From contig JAFLDC010000095.1 in assembly GCA_017302775.1 (NCBI GenBank), positions 1 to 8,404 on the forward strand: 8,404 nucleotides of DNA, read 5' to 3'. The notes under the pieces were generated by a model. It was given only the letters and a program-made list of their open reading frames with translations. It was not told the origin of the DNA and made no database searches. Of this stretch, positions 1 to 5,639 are shown one piece after another. Origin of the DNA: Sphingomonadales bacterium (GTDB taxonomy: Bacteria > Pseudomonadota > Alphaproteobacteria > Sphingomonadales > Sphingomonadaceae). A program made the position numbers and the translations under genes. The stretch's first letter is position 1. The number at the start of each line of letters is the position of its first letter.

Positions 1-2639
1 CCGGTTGATCCGCGCCGGATGGTCGGGCGTGGCACCGGCACCAATTCTGCTGGCCCCTCGGCTACTTCGTGGGAGCGAACTATCGTAACGTCCGGCAATA
101 GCAGGCCATCAGGCCCGGCGATCCGCATCCAGCCGTCATCCCCAATGGTTTCGGCATAAAAGCCAGCTTCGTACATCTTGCCACGGTTGCCGCGCAAAGC
201 GCGCCGTGGCCGCACACCCGGCCGGGCGACGATCCGGGCCGGGCGATGGAGCTGTCTGCGTCCGCGTAGGATGAGGTCTCCCGCAATCAACGGCACGGCC
301 AGTCTTGCCCCGGGAAAGCCGACGATCTGGGTTTGCGGTTGCAGCGGATTGACGGCCACATTCACCAAGGCCTGCGGATCCTGTGCCGTAACTGGTCGCG
401 TCCCGATTGGGGCGGGCGGTGATGCCGCGGTGCCGGGCAGTTCCGGGTCAGTCGGCATTGCGACCGGCGGATCAGGTTCGGAAAAAAACGGATCCGCTGG
501 GGCGACCGGTTGCGGCGCCGGAGGTGCCGGATCAAGGGCAGCCGGATCGACCGAAGGCGGGGGGGCAAGAGGGGCTGCCGGGTCAGGCAGGTCGGCCTCC
601 GCGGCTTCACGCATGGCGACCGCAATGGGCGGCGCAATCGGCAGCCCGAGCATGTCGCGCAGTTGATCGTCGCTGAACTGGGCGAGAATACGCTCTTCCG
701 GAGTAAGCAGGCGTTGGTTGCGACCCTTGGTCCAGCGCCGCTCGTCGTCGGATATGGGGGGCTGAGCCAGCATGGCAGGCAGGGATGCTGTGCCGGGCGG
801 GTCGGTTTCGTCGGACCCCGATGATTCGTGAGACATGGCTTCGATCTCCTGTGACGGACAGCTTGTGCAGGTGGCTTCGGTGCGTTCGATTGGCGCAGGG
901 CGGGGCAATTGGCCGGATTTCAGGGCACGTGCCGCGGCCACGGCGGCAGCAATGTTCAGGATGCCGTAGCCCCACCGGTCGGAACGATCGGCGGACGATC
1001 CGGGAGGCGGATCAAGGCTGGCAAACAGCGCCTGCCGCAAGATCGCAATCGGCTGGATACCTGCTGCTTGGAGCATCAGCGCCACCGTACCCGCCACATG
1101 TGGCGCTGCCATCGAGGTGCCACTCATCCGTACGTAGCCCGGCGGTTCAGAAGCGGACCGGCGTGATCGCACGGAGAGCACGCGCACGCCTGGGGCCGTC
1201 AGCAGCGGCTTCTGCCGGCCGTCGCGGGTTGGCCCGACGCTGGAAAAGCGTGCCAACGGCAGGGCTGGATCATGCCCATCGAACGCGCCCACGGCGATTG
1301 TGCGCAGCGCATTGCAGATCGAACCGGTGGTGGTCTGGCGCGAGGCGCGCCGCGGACTGAATACAGCCTGGCATTTCGGGCAGGCAGCATTGCGCTCGAT
1401 CCAGGCATGCCAACGCCCGTCAACCACATCGGTGCCGTCGATCTCGATCCGCCCGGCCCCTGCTGGTGCCATGGGCCGCAGCACCAGTGCGATAAGGTTG
1501 TCGCCGTTGTTGGGATCGGCGATGCGGTGATAGAGCCTTGCAACCTCGCGTCCGGCGTGATCCGTTACGGCAGCATTGCGGCCGGGTTCCGCGGTGACGA
1601 TTGCGCCGCCCGGTGCGATCGCACGGGCCACGAACCGATCGGCGCGTGGATACCACAGTTCGACAGTGGCTTCGGTGCGATCAGCACGCGGCAGCGAGAA
1701 CGGCAGACGCGCCGTCCGCGCTTCACGCAGGCGCCCCGCCATATGAACGTTGCGGGCATAGTAGTTGCCGGTACTTTGGACCACGGCGGTGCCGGGCCGG
1801 TTGACGATCAACCAGTCGATCGCGCGTTCGATCAGCAGCGTGCCATCGTGTGGTCCGGCGTGGCGGCCAAGGCTCATGTTGATGACCAGTGGCCTGCTCC
1901 CGGCGGTGCGAACCGCAAAGTCGATCGCTTCAAGCAGATCGATCGAGTTGCCAAGGTCGCCCGCACCCGGCCCGAGATGAACGAACAGCAGATCAGCCTC
2001 CGGTGCGATCCCGAGCGGGCCGCCGGCCTGACCATTCCCGGCCGCAATCCCCAGCACGTGTGTGCCATGAGAAGGCGCGCCTGAGGTCGATGGGGCATAG
2101 CCCAGGGCGGCGAATGGATCTGCTTCGCGCAGTGCCTGATTTATCGCGGAACGGGTGTGAATCCGGCCATATCCATAGGGCGCAGGGCGATCGGCAGCGC
2201 GCTGGTCCCACAGCGCCAGCAACCGGCTATGGCCTTGCGCGTCGCGAAAGTCGGGATGCGCAAAGTCCAGCCCCCAGTCGATCACGGCCACAACGGTGCC
2301 GCGCCCGGTTTCCGCCAAGTCGTCCGGACGGCGTTGGTCACTGTCCAGTAGTGCCGGATCTGCCTCGCTCAGACCCGGCTCATCAGGAGGACTACGTCCG
2401 GCAAAGGGGTGGGCATCTTCTCCGGCATAGGTACGCGGAGCCTTGAGGCTGGCGACAGCGGGGGCGGCATGGATCGCAGCGAGCATCCGGCGGCGGGCGC
2501 GGCCTGTTGCGATCTCACCAAACCGGGCCACCAATCGCAGGCCGGGCGGCGGATCCTGGCCAGGATGCAGCCGGACGATGACAGCAACATCATCGTCCGG
2601 CCTGCCTGCGGCGATCAGCTCCAGCAGAGCGGGGTCCAT
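1..2639 (-). CDS. Csp-like subtilisin-family (S8) serine protease fused to a C-terminal Pro-linked module; 3' end beyond window
   Basis: One open frame of 879 codons runs from ATG 2639 off the left edge with no stop. GGGGAGG lies nine bases before the ATG, which supports this start. Residues about 15-70 look like a subtilase propeptide; there is no Sec signal peptide, so a cytoplasmic location or non-Sec export is likely. The catalytic set is visible: Asp121 (VIDWGLD), His191 (SHGTHVLG), oxyanion Asn292 (STGN) and Ser509 (GTSMAAPHVAG). Asn and Ser are 217 residues apart, against about 66 in subtilisin. The extra block (about 310-416, containing VELWY and APGG) resembles the jelly-roll insertion of clostridial Csp proteases. 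Two CxxC pairs (420/423 and 591/594) follow. After Met602 come a charged helical part, a Pro-rich linker (about 683-745) and a beta-rich part with AGDLILRG. It is last in view of a six-gene run, 25 bases after the preceding stop. Protease assignment is firm; substrate is unknown. Confidence 0.95.
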   Translation of the reverse strand, partial: MDPALLELIAAGRPDDDVAVIVRLHPGQDPPPGLRLVARFGEIATGRARRRMLAAIHAAPAVASLKAPRTYAGEDAHPFAGRSPPDEPGLSEADPALLDSDQRRPDDLAETGRGTVVAVIDWGLDFAHPDFRDAQGHSRLLALWDQRAADRPAPYGYGRIHTRSAINQALREADPFAALGYAPSTSGAPSHGTHVLGIAAGNGQAGGPLGIAPEADLLFVHLGPGAGDLGNSIDLLEAIDFAVRTAGSRPLVINMSLGRHAGPHDGTLLIERAIDWLIVNRPGTAVVQSTGNYYARNVHMAGRLREARTARLPFSLPRADRTEATVELWYPRADRFVARAIAPGGAIVTAEPGRNAAVTDHAGREVARLYHRIADPNNGDNLIALVLRPMAPAGAGRIEIDGTDVVDGRWHAWIERNAACPKCQAVFSPRRASRQTTTGSICNALRTIAVGAFDGHDPALPLARFSSVGPTRDGRQKPLLTAPGVRVLSVRSRRSASEPPGYVRMSGTSMAAPHVAGTVALMLQAAGIQPIAILRQALFASLDPPPGSSADRSDRWGYGILNIAAAVAAARALKSGQLPRPAPIERTEATCTSCPSQEIEAMSHESSGSDETDPPGTASLPAMLAQPPISDDERRWTKGRNQRLLTPEERILAQFSDDQLRDMLGLPIAPPIAVAMREAAEADLPDPAAPLAPPPSVDPAALDPAPPAPQPVAPADPFFSEPDPPVAMPTDPELPGTAASPPAPIGTRPVTAQDPQALVNVAVNPLQPQTQIVGFPGARLAVPLIAGDLILRGRRQLHRPARIVARPGVRPRRALRGNRGKMYEAGFYAETIGDDGWMRIAGPDGLLLPDVTIVRSHEVAEGPAELVPVPRPTIRRGST
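60..377 (-). other. Beta-rich C-terminal module of the protease polypeptide
   Basis: Residues about 755-860 follow the Pro-rich linker and are predicted by eye to be mostly beta: hydrophobic strands, an AGDLILRG turn, an Arg-rich loop, then GFYAETIGDDGW and LLLPDVTIVR. The GDLIL-plus-downstream-His pattern is loosely like permuted papain-fold (YiiX/YaeF or NlpC-related) domains, but no catalytic Cys is visible, so an enzyme call is not justified. The domain may be incomplete because the window ends soon after. Confidence 0.3.
834..850 (-). promoter_or_regulatory. Internal Shine-Dalgarno and in-frame ATG (Met602) within the protease frame
   Basis: AGGAG at 846-850 sits nine bases upstream of ATG 836-834, which is codon 602 of the protease frame (2639 minus 836 is 1803, exactly 601 codons). 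The site lies where the subtilase fold should be complete (GYGILNIAAAVAAA a little upstream) and where a new Ser/Glu/Asp-rich segment begins. It could start a separate C-terminal protein, or be the relic start of a once separate downstream gene that became fused. Use of the site is not demonstrated. Confidence 0.5.
1392..1712 (-). other. Jelly-roll-like insertion inside the S8 catalytic domain
   Basis: This stretch encodes residues about 310-416 of the protease, between the oxyanion Asn292 and the catalytic Ser509. It is beta-rich, with VELWYPRADRF, then APGG, and ends in a GRWHAWIER strand. Csp-type subtilases, which process spore cortex hydrolases in clostridia, carry a jelly-roll domain at this same place. 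The likeness rests on position and pattern; no structure prediction was run. Confidence 0.6.
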
Positions 2640-2664
2640 CGGATCAGACCTCCCCGCTTGCCAT

Positions 2665-3042
2665 CTAGCTTGCTTTGGTGCCGCCGTTGCCGGACCGGGC
2701 GGCGGCCTTCGCCTCTTCTGCAGCCTTGACCGCCAGTTCGGCGGCTTCCCTCGCCCTCGCCTCGGCGCCGGCTGCGCCCTTGGCTGCGAGTTCGGCATTC
2801 TTGCTCGATCCGGCTGCGGCTTCGGCCGACTTAACGGCCTTTGCCGCTGCAGCAACCAAGTCCTTTCCGGGAGCAGACGGGGTGGTGGCGGCCCGGCCTG
2901 ATCGGGCCAGGACCAGCGCCATCATCGGATTGCCGATCATGTATGACACCAGGCTGAGTTGGCCGAACCGATCGGGGGGGAAACCGGCATCCCGACCGGC
3001 CGCCCTGAATAGAGCCAGGCTCTGGATATTTTGGCTAGCCAT
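2665..3042 (-). CDS. 125-aa Ala/Lys-rich helical protein, unknown function
   Basis: ATG 3042 follows a near-perfect Shine-Dalgarno (AAGGAGG, six bases upstream), and the TAG stop is 25 bases before the protease start, so the two genes are very probably co-translated in one operon. Residues 1-50 contain a hydrophobic, Met-containing helix (SYMIGNPMMALVLARSG, about 33-49). Residues 60-116 are almost entirely Ala, Lys and Glu in heptad-like order (AAAKAVKSAEAAAG, then AAELAVKAAEEAKAAA), typical of a long solvent-exposed or phasin/H1-like helix. The tail is SGNGGTKAS. There is no signal peptide. I do not recognise a family. A scaffold or adaptor role is only inference from composition and context. 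Confidence 0.85.
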   Translation of the reverse strand: MASQNIQSLALFRAAGRDAGFPPDRFGQLSLVSYMIGNPMMALVLARSGRAATTPSAPGKDLVAAAAKAVKSAEAAAGSSKNAELAAKGAAGAEARAREAAELAVKAAEEAKAAARSGNGGTKAS

Positions 3043-3066
3043 GGCTTGCCTCCTTCTGCGCTGTGA

Positions 3067-3642
3067 TCATCCCTGGGCGGCGGGCGGCTGCATTGCGATC
3101 ATCATCATCATGAGCATCATCATGTTGTTGCCGCCGCCGCTTTCGCTGGACCCGCCAAGCCCGCTGGAGCTGCTGCCCATGCCGCTGTAGAGCAGGAATG
3201 GCAGCATCTTGGAGACCGGATCAGTTCCGCCGCCCAGTAGCGGCATGAGCATCGCGATCTGGCGCGATTCGTCGATTTCCTTTTTGAGGCCGACGGTTTC
3301 CTTCTTGCGAATGGCGATCTCCTTGCGCAGCGCAGCGCCCGTACCCGACAGTTCGCGTTCAGTCGCAGCAGTGCGACCGTCCAGCGCCTTTATCGCCGCG
3401 GAGCTGGTTGCGATGCGGTCGTCCAGCCGCTTCGCGGTTGCATCGAGTTCAGCCTTGGTGGCAACACCGCCGCGCGGTGCGGAAACGGTCGGGTTTCCAT
3501 GACGCGGCAGGCGCAAACCGGGGCGCGGCGCGTTGAACAAGGGACGCCGCCGCCGCACCGCTTCGCCAAAGTCGGACTCGTCGTTTTCGAAATCACTTTC
3601 GACCAGGCCTTCGAAATCGGCCTCGAACGCGGAATTGAACAT
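3067..3642 (-). CDS. 191-aa coiled-coil protein with acidic-aromatic N-terminus and poly-Met C-terminus
   Basis: ATG 3642 has AGGAG seven bases upstream. The protein has four visible parts. Residues 1-27 are acidic with regularly spaced Phe (SAFEADFEG, ESDFEN, ESDFGE). Residues 30-48 are Arg/Pro-rich. Residues about 60-128 form a long heptad-like helix (KAELDATAKRLDDRI, later LRKEIAIRKKETVGLKKEID), probably a coiled coil. Residues 129-191 hold a hydrophobic Met-containing stretch (IAMLMPLLGGG), a Ser/Gly linker and an extreme run, MMMLMMMMIAM (174-184). The stop is 24 bases before the next gene. The acidic-aromatic head recalls the tail of the 350-aa protein upstream in the operon. I know no named family with this layout. 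A structural or assembly role fits, but is inference. Confidence 0.87.
   Translation of the reverse strand: MFNSAFEADFEGLVESDFENDESDFGEAVRRRRPLFNAPRPGLRLPRHGNPTVSAPRGGVATKAELDATAKRLDDRIATSSAAIKALDGRTAATERELSGTGAALRKEIAIRKKETVGLKKEIDESRQIAMLMPLLGGGTDPVSKMLPFLLYSGMGSSSSGLGGSSESGGGNNMMMLMMMMIAMQPPAAQG
3091..3123 (-). repeat. ATG trinucleotide run encoding a poly-Met tract
   Basis: Ten of eleven positions in codons 174-184 of the 191-aa gene are ATG or differ little from it (three ATG, CTC, four ATG, ATC, GCA, ATG). On the plus strand this appears as CATCAT runs. Such a tract can change length by slippage in three-base steps without breaking the frame. Confidence 0.8.
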
Positions 3643-3673
3643 TGTCTTTCTCCTGCTTTACCAGAGGGGTTGG

Positions 3674-4126
3674 TTAGTGGCGGTGCTGGGCAGCATCGCG
3701 CACCGGTGAGTGCGATCCGAACAGCTCGGCGCGCATTTCCATGTCAGGACGGATCATTCCGGGTTTGCCGCGGCCCCGACAGCCGAGGCAGGCCGGGTCG
3801 TCACCCCAACACAGCCCGCAGGCACCCAGCGCCGCGGCAAGGCGGCTGAGCCGCTGCGCTGCGGCGCGGCCTGCATCGTGAAGCTGGCGGGCGATCCGGG
3901 TCATTTTGGTCAGGCGGATCTCCGATGCATCAAGCCGCTCGCTCAGTTCGGCGATGAGCTCGTCGCGATCGTCGGGTGACCCGGGGTCGTTGCACGGCTC
4001 TCCATGTTGCGCCTGCATCAGCTGCATCAGCATCGCCATGCGTGGGTCGCCTGCGGCGAGATCCTGCAGCAACGCCGTCGGATCTGGCGCGCCTGTTGCG
4101 GCGGCAAGTTTGGTGGCCTCAATCAT
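3674..4126 (-). CDS. 150-aa protein with a DnaJ-like CxxCxG zinc knuckle
   Basis: The ATG at 4126 lies inside the end of the 350-aa gene, overlapping it by eight bases, so translation is probably coupled; its own Shine-Dalgarno is weak (GGAA). Residues 1-40 are helical and include a Met-rich segment (RMAMLMQLMQAQ). Residues 53-100 are a charged, heptad-like helix (DELIAELSERLDASEIRLTKM and on). Cys103, 106, 113 and 116 follow as C-x2-C-x6-C-x2-C, and the second pair sits in CLGCRGRG, an exact CxxCxGxG repeat as in the DnaJ zinc finger. A single such four-Cys unit probably binds one zinc ion. The His-containing tail ends AAQHRH. No J domain is present, so it is not a DnaJ. Function unknown; a small chaperone-like or adaptor role is a guess from the motif. 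Confidence 0.88.
   Translation of the reverse strand: MIEATKLAAATGAPDPTALLQDLAAGDPRMAMLMQLMQAQHGEPCNDPGSPDDRDELIAELSERLDASEIRLTKMTRIARQLHDAGRAAAQRLSRLAAALGACGLCWGDDPACLGCRGRGKPGMIRPDMEMRAELFGSHSPVRDAAQHRH
3767..3820 (-). other. Four-cysteine DnaJ-type zinc knuckle in the 150-aa protein
   Basis: Encodes residues 103-120: CGLCWG, a short acidic spacer, then CLGCRGRG. DnaJ zinc fingers use CxxCxGxG repeats in pairs to bind zinc. Here only one pair exists, the first one degenerate after its CxxCxG. Confidence 0.65.
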
Positions 4127-5171
4127 CGGCGTATTCCAGCCAATCTTCCGAGGCCCAGATTTCGCTGCCGAAGTCCTCTCCGCTCAGATCCTCGCTGATC
4201 AGATCCTCACCGGACCAGTCCTCGCCTGGCCAGTCTTCGCCTGACCATTCGGTCTCAGTGGCTTCGTCCCAACCGGCTTCGCCAGCCGGGAAGTAGGGAT
4301 CGCCAGGGTTGACATGGACCGATATCGGCGGCCGTGGCGGGGCCCAAAGTGACGGGGTTAGCGCCAGTAAAGTCAACAGGGTATCGGTGCGACCTTCCGC
4401 GTCTTCTGGATCGGTACCAAAGGCTTCTGCGCCAATCAGGGCATATTCGGGGGTCAGTTCGGCTGAACCTTCGGCCTCCGCCGCTTCGTGCGCAGCGCGG
4501 CCGGCGACATTGCTGAGCGCGGACAGCATCTGGCTGACCGGCACCTGTTGTCCCCCGACATTGACGCTTTGCCGCCCGACCGATCCCAACAGCGAGCCCA
4601 GCAGCGATTGCAGCAGTTCGGGGCGGGCCAGAAGGCCAGTCAACATGCTGGCGGCGCCGCCCTGGCTGCCCCCGCGGGCTGCCTGCAATCCGCCCAGCGC
4701 GGCCTGCCCCGCAGCGCTACCGCCCAATCCGCCACCGGCGATCGAGGCCAGCGAGCCAATTGCGCCGCCTGCCCCGCCACCTCGTACGGTTGAGACCAGA
4801 CTGCCGGCGCCGTGGATCGCCTGACCCACCCCGCGCGCAGTCCGGTTTGATGACTGTTGCAACAGGCCGCTGGCGAGGCCGGCTCCAGCCCCGATCACGG
4901 CACCCCACGGCCCGAATGCTGCGCCGCCGGCCGCACCAGCGGCGGCGTTCGGCAAGGCTTGTACCACCATCGGCGCTGCACGCTGGGCGAACTGTCCCAC
5001 GCCGCGGGCCGCGCCTTGCAATCCTCGGCCGATGTCATCGAACAGCCCTTCGACATCTTCCGCGCTGGTGCCCGGGCCGTAAATCGACTGGACCAGCGTT
5101 TCGATTTGTTCGGCTGGAAGTCCGGCATACTGAGGGGCAAGGCTGGAACGAAGCAGGGCAAGGTCAGACAT
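4119..5171 (-). CDS. 350-aa Gly/Ala-rich protein with glycine-zipper segments and an acidic-aromatic repeat tail
   Basis: ATG 5171 has GGAG seven bases upstream. Regions in order: a helical N-terminus (1-70, with LPAEQIETLVQSIYGPG); a hydrophobic Gly/Ala block (76-104, GAAFGPWGAVIGAGAGLASG) with small residues every fourth position, like glycine-zipper membrane helices; a longer Gly-rich stretch (121-172); a more ordinary block (about 178-230, LARPELLQSLLGSLLGSVG then VNVGGQQVPVSQML), the likeliest conserved core; a Pro-rich segment (273-295); and a tail (309-344) of five-residue acidic repeats of the form W/L/F-x-G/S-E-D. There is no Sec signal peptide. It overlaps the 150-aa gene by eight bases. 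I recognise no named family. Membrane contact through the zipper segments is inference; a soluble Gly-rich scaffold is an alternative. Confidence 0.88.
   Translation of the reverse strand: MSDLALLRSSLAPQYAGLPAEQIETLVQSIYGPGTSAEDVEGLFDDIGRGLQGAARGVGQFAQRAAPMVVQALPNAAAGAAGGAAFGPWGAVIGAGAGLASGLLQQSSNRTARGVGQAIHGAGSLVSTVRGGGAGGAIGSLASIAGGGLGGSAAGQAALGGLQAARGGSQGGAASMLTGLLARPELLQSLLGSLLGSVGRQSVNVGGQQVPVSQMLSALSNVAGRAAHEAAEAEGSAELTPEYALIGAEAFGTDPEDAEGRTDTLLTLLALTPSLWAPPRPPISVHVNPGDPYFPAGEAGWDEATETEWSGEDWPGEDWSGEDLISEDLSGEDFGSEIWASEDWLEYADD
4140..4247 (-). repeat. Acidic-aromatic pentapeptide repeats at the C-terminus of the 350-aa protein
   Basis: Codons 309-344 encode about six degenerate five-residue units: WSGED, WPGED, WSGED, LISED, LSGED, then FGSE and IWASED. 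Each has an aromatic or aliphatic residue followed by a Glu-Asp pair. The DNA units are also alike (plus-strand tcctcgcc/tcttcgcc), which suggests growth by duplication followed by drift. Confidence 0.8.
4860..4946 (-). other. Glycine-zipper-like hydrophobic segment of the 350-aa protein
   Basis: Residues 76-104 contain no charged residue and are rich in Gly and Ala at roughly four-residue spacing around GPWGAVIGAGAG. Such segments are common in bacteriocins, pore-formers and Gly-zipper membrane proteins. Whether it enters a membrane here is not shown. Confidence 0.5.
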
Positions 5172-5233
5172 CGAATTTCTCCACCATTTGATCGAACGAC
5201 GGCCACGCGGCGACCTGGCTCAGGCGAATAGGG

Positions 5234-5437
5234 CTAGCGCTCGATGATCGACCGAAGCAGTTCGGCGAGAGCCGGCAGCCCCTCGAAATGAACAGCGCGC
5301 CCCCTCGTGAGATCACGTACAGAGCCGCGGATGCGGAATGCCCCGGCATCGCCCCGCTCGTGCCAGCACCGTACGACCAGGGTGATCGCGCGCTGGCTTT
5401 GATCGGATGTTGGCCTGATGGGAACGGGGTCATCCAA
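5234..5437 (-). CDS. 67-aa small protein, probable first gene of the operon, TTG start
   Basis: The frame opens with TTG at 5437, with GGAGGAG four bases upstream (six from its GGAGG core), and stops at TAG 5236-5234, 62 bases before the 350-aa gene. The protein reads as strand-strand-strand-helix: ITLVVRCWHERG, FRIRGSVRDLT, RAVHFEGL, then PALAELLRSIIER. This resembles a small domain I recall from hypothetical proteins of Chloroflexi, cyanobacteria and actinobacteria (an R/W/E strand, RGxVxH/D, and a short helix ending LLxxI), but I have no name for it. An ATG four bases further on opens a competing frame of 90 codons (5433-5164) using the same Shine-Dalgarno; that product is Ser-rich and shapeless, so I prefer this one. 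Function unknown. Confidence 0.65.
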   Translation of the reverse strand: MDDPVPIRPTSDQSQRAITLVVRCWHERGDAGAFRIRGSVRDLTRGRAVHFEGLPALAELLRSIIER

Positions 5438-5639
5438 TTGTCTCCTCCGCCGCGTGACTTTGCCTGGATTGGCGATTCGCCTTGGTGTGCGGCACGGCTG
5501 TCACGGCTGCGTAACCGTCCCATCACAGATCGATTACGCCGAGCTAACACGATGAAATGCATTGAATAATTTTGCAGGCACGGCCGATCGAGCCGTCTAG
5601 ATCTGCGGGAATATCATGAGAAAGAGATGGAGGGCCTGT
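5438..5639. promoter_or_regulatory. 202-base spacer between the regulator and the operon, probable operon promoter region
   Basis: It holds no gene I can support. An AT-rich block (about 5551-5576, including the palindrome AATGCATT at 5556-5563), a short inverted repeat (ACGGC/GCCGT at 5580-5584 and 5592-5596) and the CACGGCTG direct repeat lie between the regulator stop and the operon's first Shine-Dalgarno. I cannot assign -35 and -10 boxes, and the inverted repeat is not followed by a T run, so no terminator is called. Confidence 0.4.
5493..5509. promoter_or_regulatory. Tandem direct repeat upstream of the operon, candidate regulator site
   Basis: CACGGCTG occurs at 5493-5500 and again at 5502-5509, a nine-base period, 56 bases before the TTG of the first operon gene. 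SARP-type regulators bind tandem direct repeats beside promoters, usually with a period near 11, so this is a candidate rather than a fit. No clear -10 hexamer follows. Confidence 0.3.

Noticed and set aside
178..666. Plus-strand open frame of 162 codons, Gly/Ala-rich
   Set aside because: Antisense to the Pro-rich linker of the protease polypeptide; composition is the mirror of that low-complexity region.
1272..2084. Plus-strand open frame of 270 codons
   Set aside because: It lies wholly opposite the S8 protease, whose catalytic motifs are in the minus frame; its protein is Arg/Pro/Ala-rich without any recognisable pattern.
2675..3190. Plus-strand open frame of 171 codons with hydrophobic stretches
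   Set aside because: Antisense to the 125-aa and 191-aa genes; the Ala-rich runs mirror Ala/Lys codons and the Ile/Met run mirrors the ATG repeats.
4309..4824. Plus-strand open frame of 171 codons, Pro/Ser/Ala-rich
   Set aside because: Antisense to the Gly-rich 350-aa gene, and its composition follows from that strand. The minus-strand gene has ribosome sites and operon spacing.
1..5437. Phage tail or contractile injection system
   Set aside because: The acidic-aromatic and Gly-rich proteins raised the idea, but no sheath, tube, baseplate, spike or AAA+ ATPase gene is visible, and the proteins show no such motif.
5164..5562. Minus-strand 132-codon frame (or its 90-codon ATG form) as the first operon gene
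   Set aside because: The upstream start has no ribosome site and the product is Ser-rich with no pattern. The overlapping 67-codon frame has a domain-like layout. Kept as a finding because the 90-codon form shares the ribosome site.
5580..5596. Inverted repeat ACGGC/GCCGT as a terminator after the regulator
   Set aside because: Only five base pairs and no T run on the minus strand; not enough to call.
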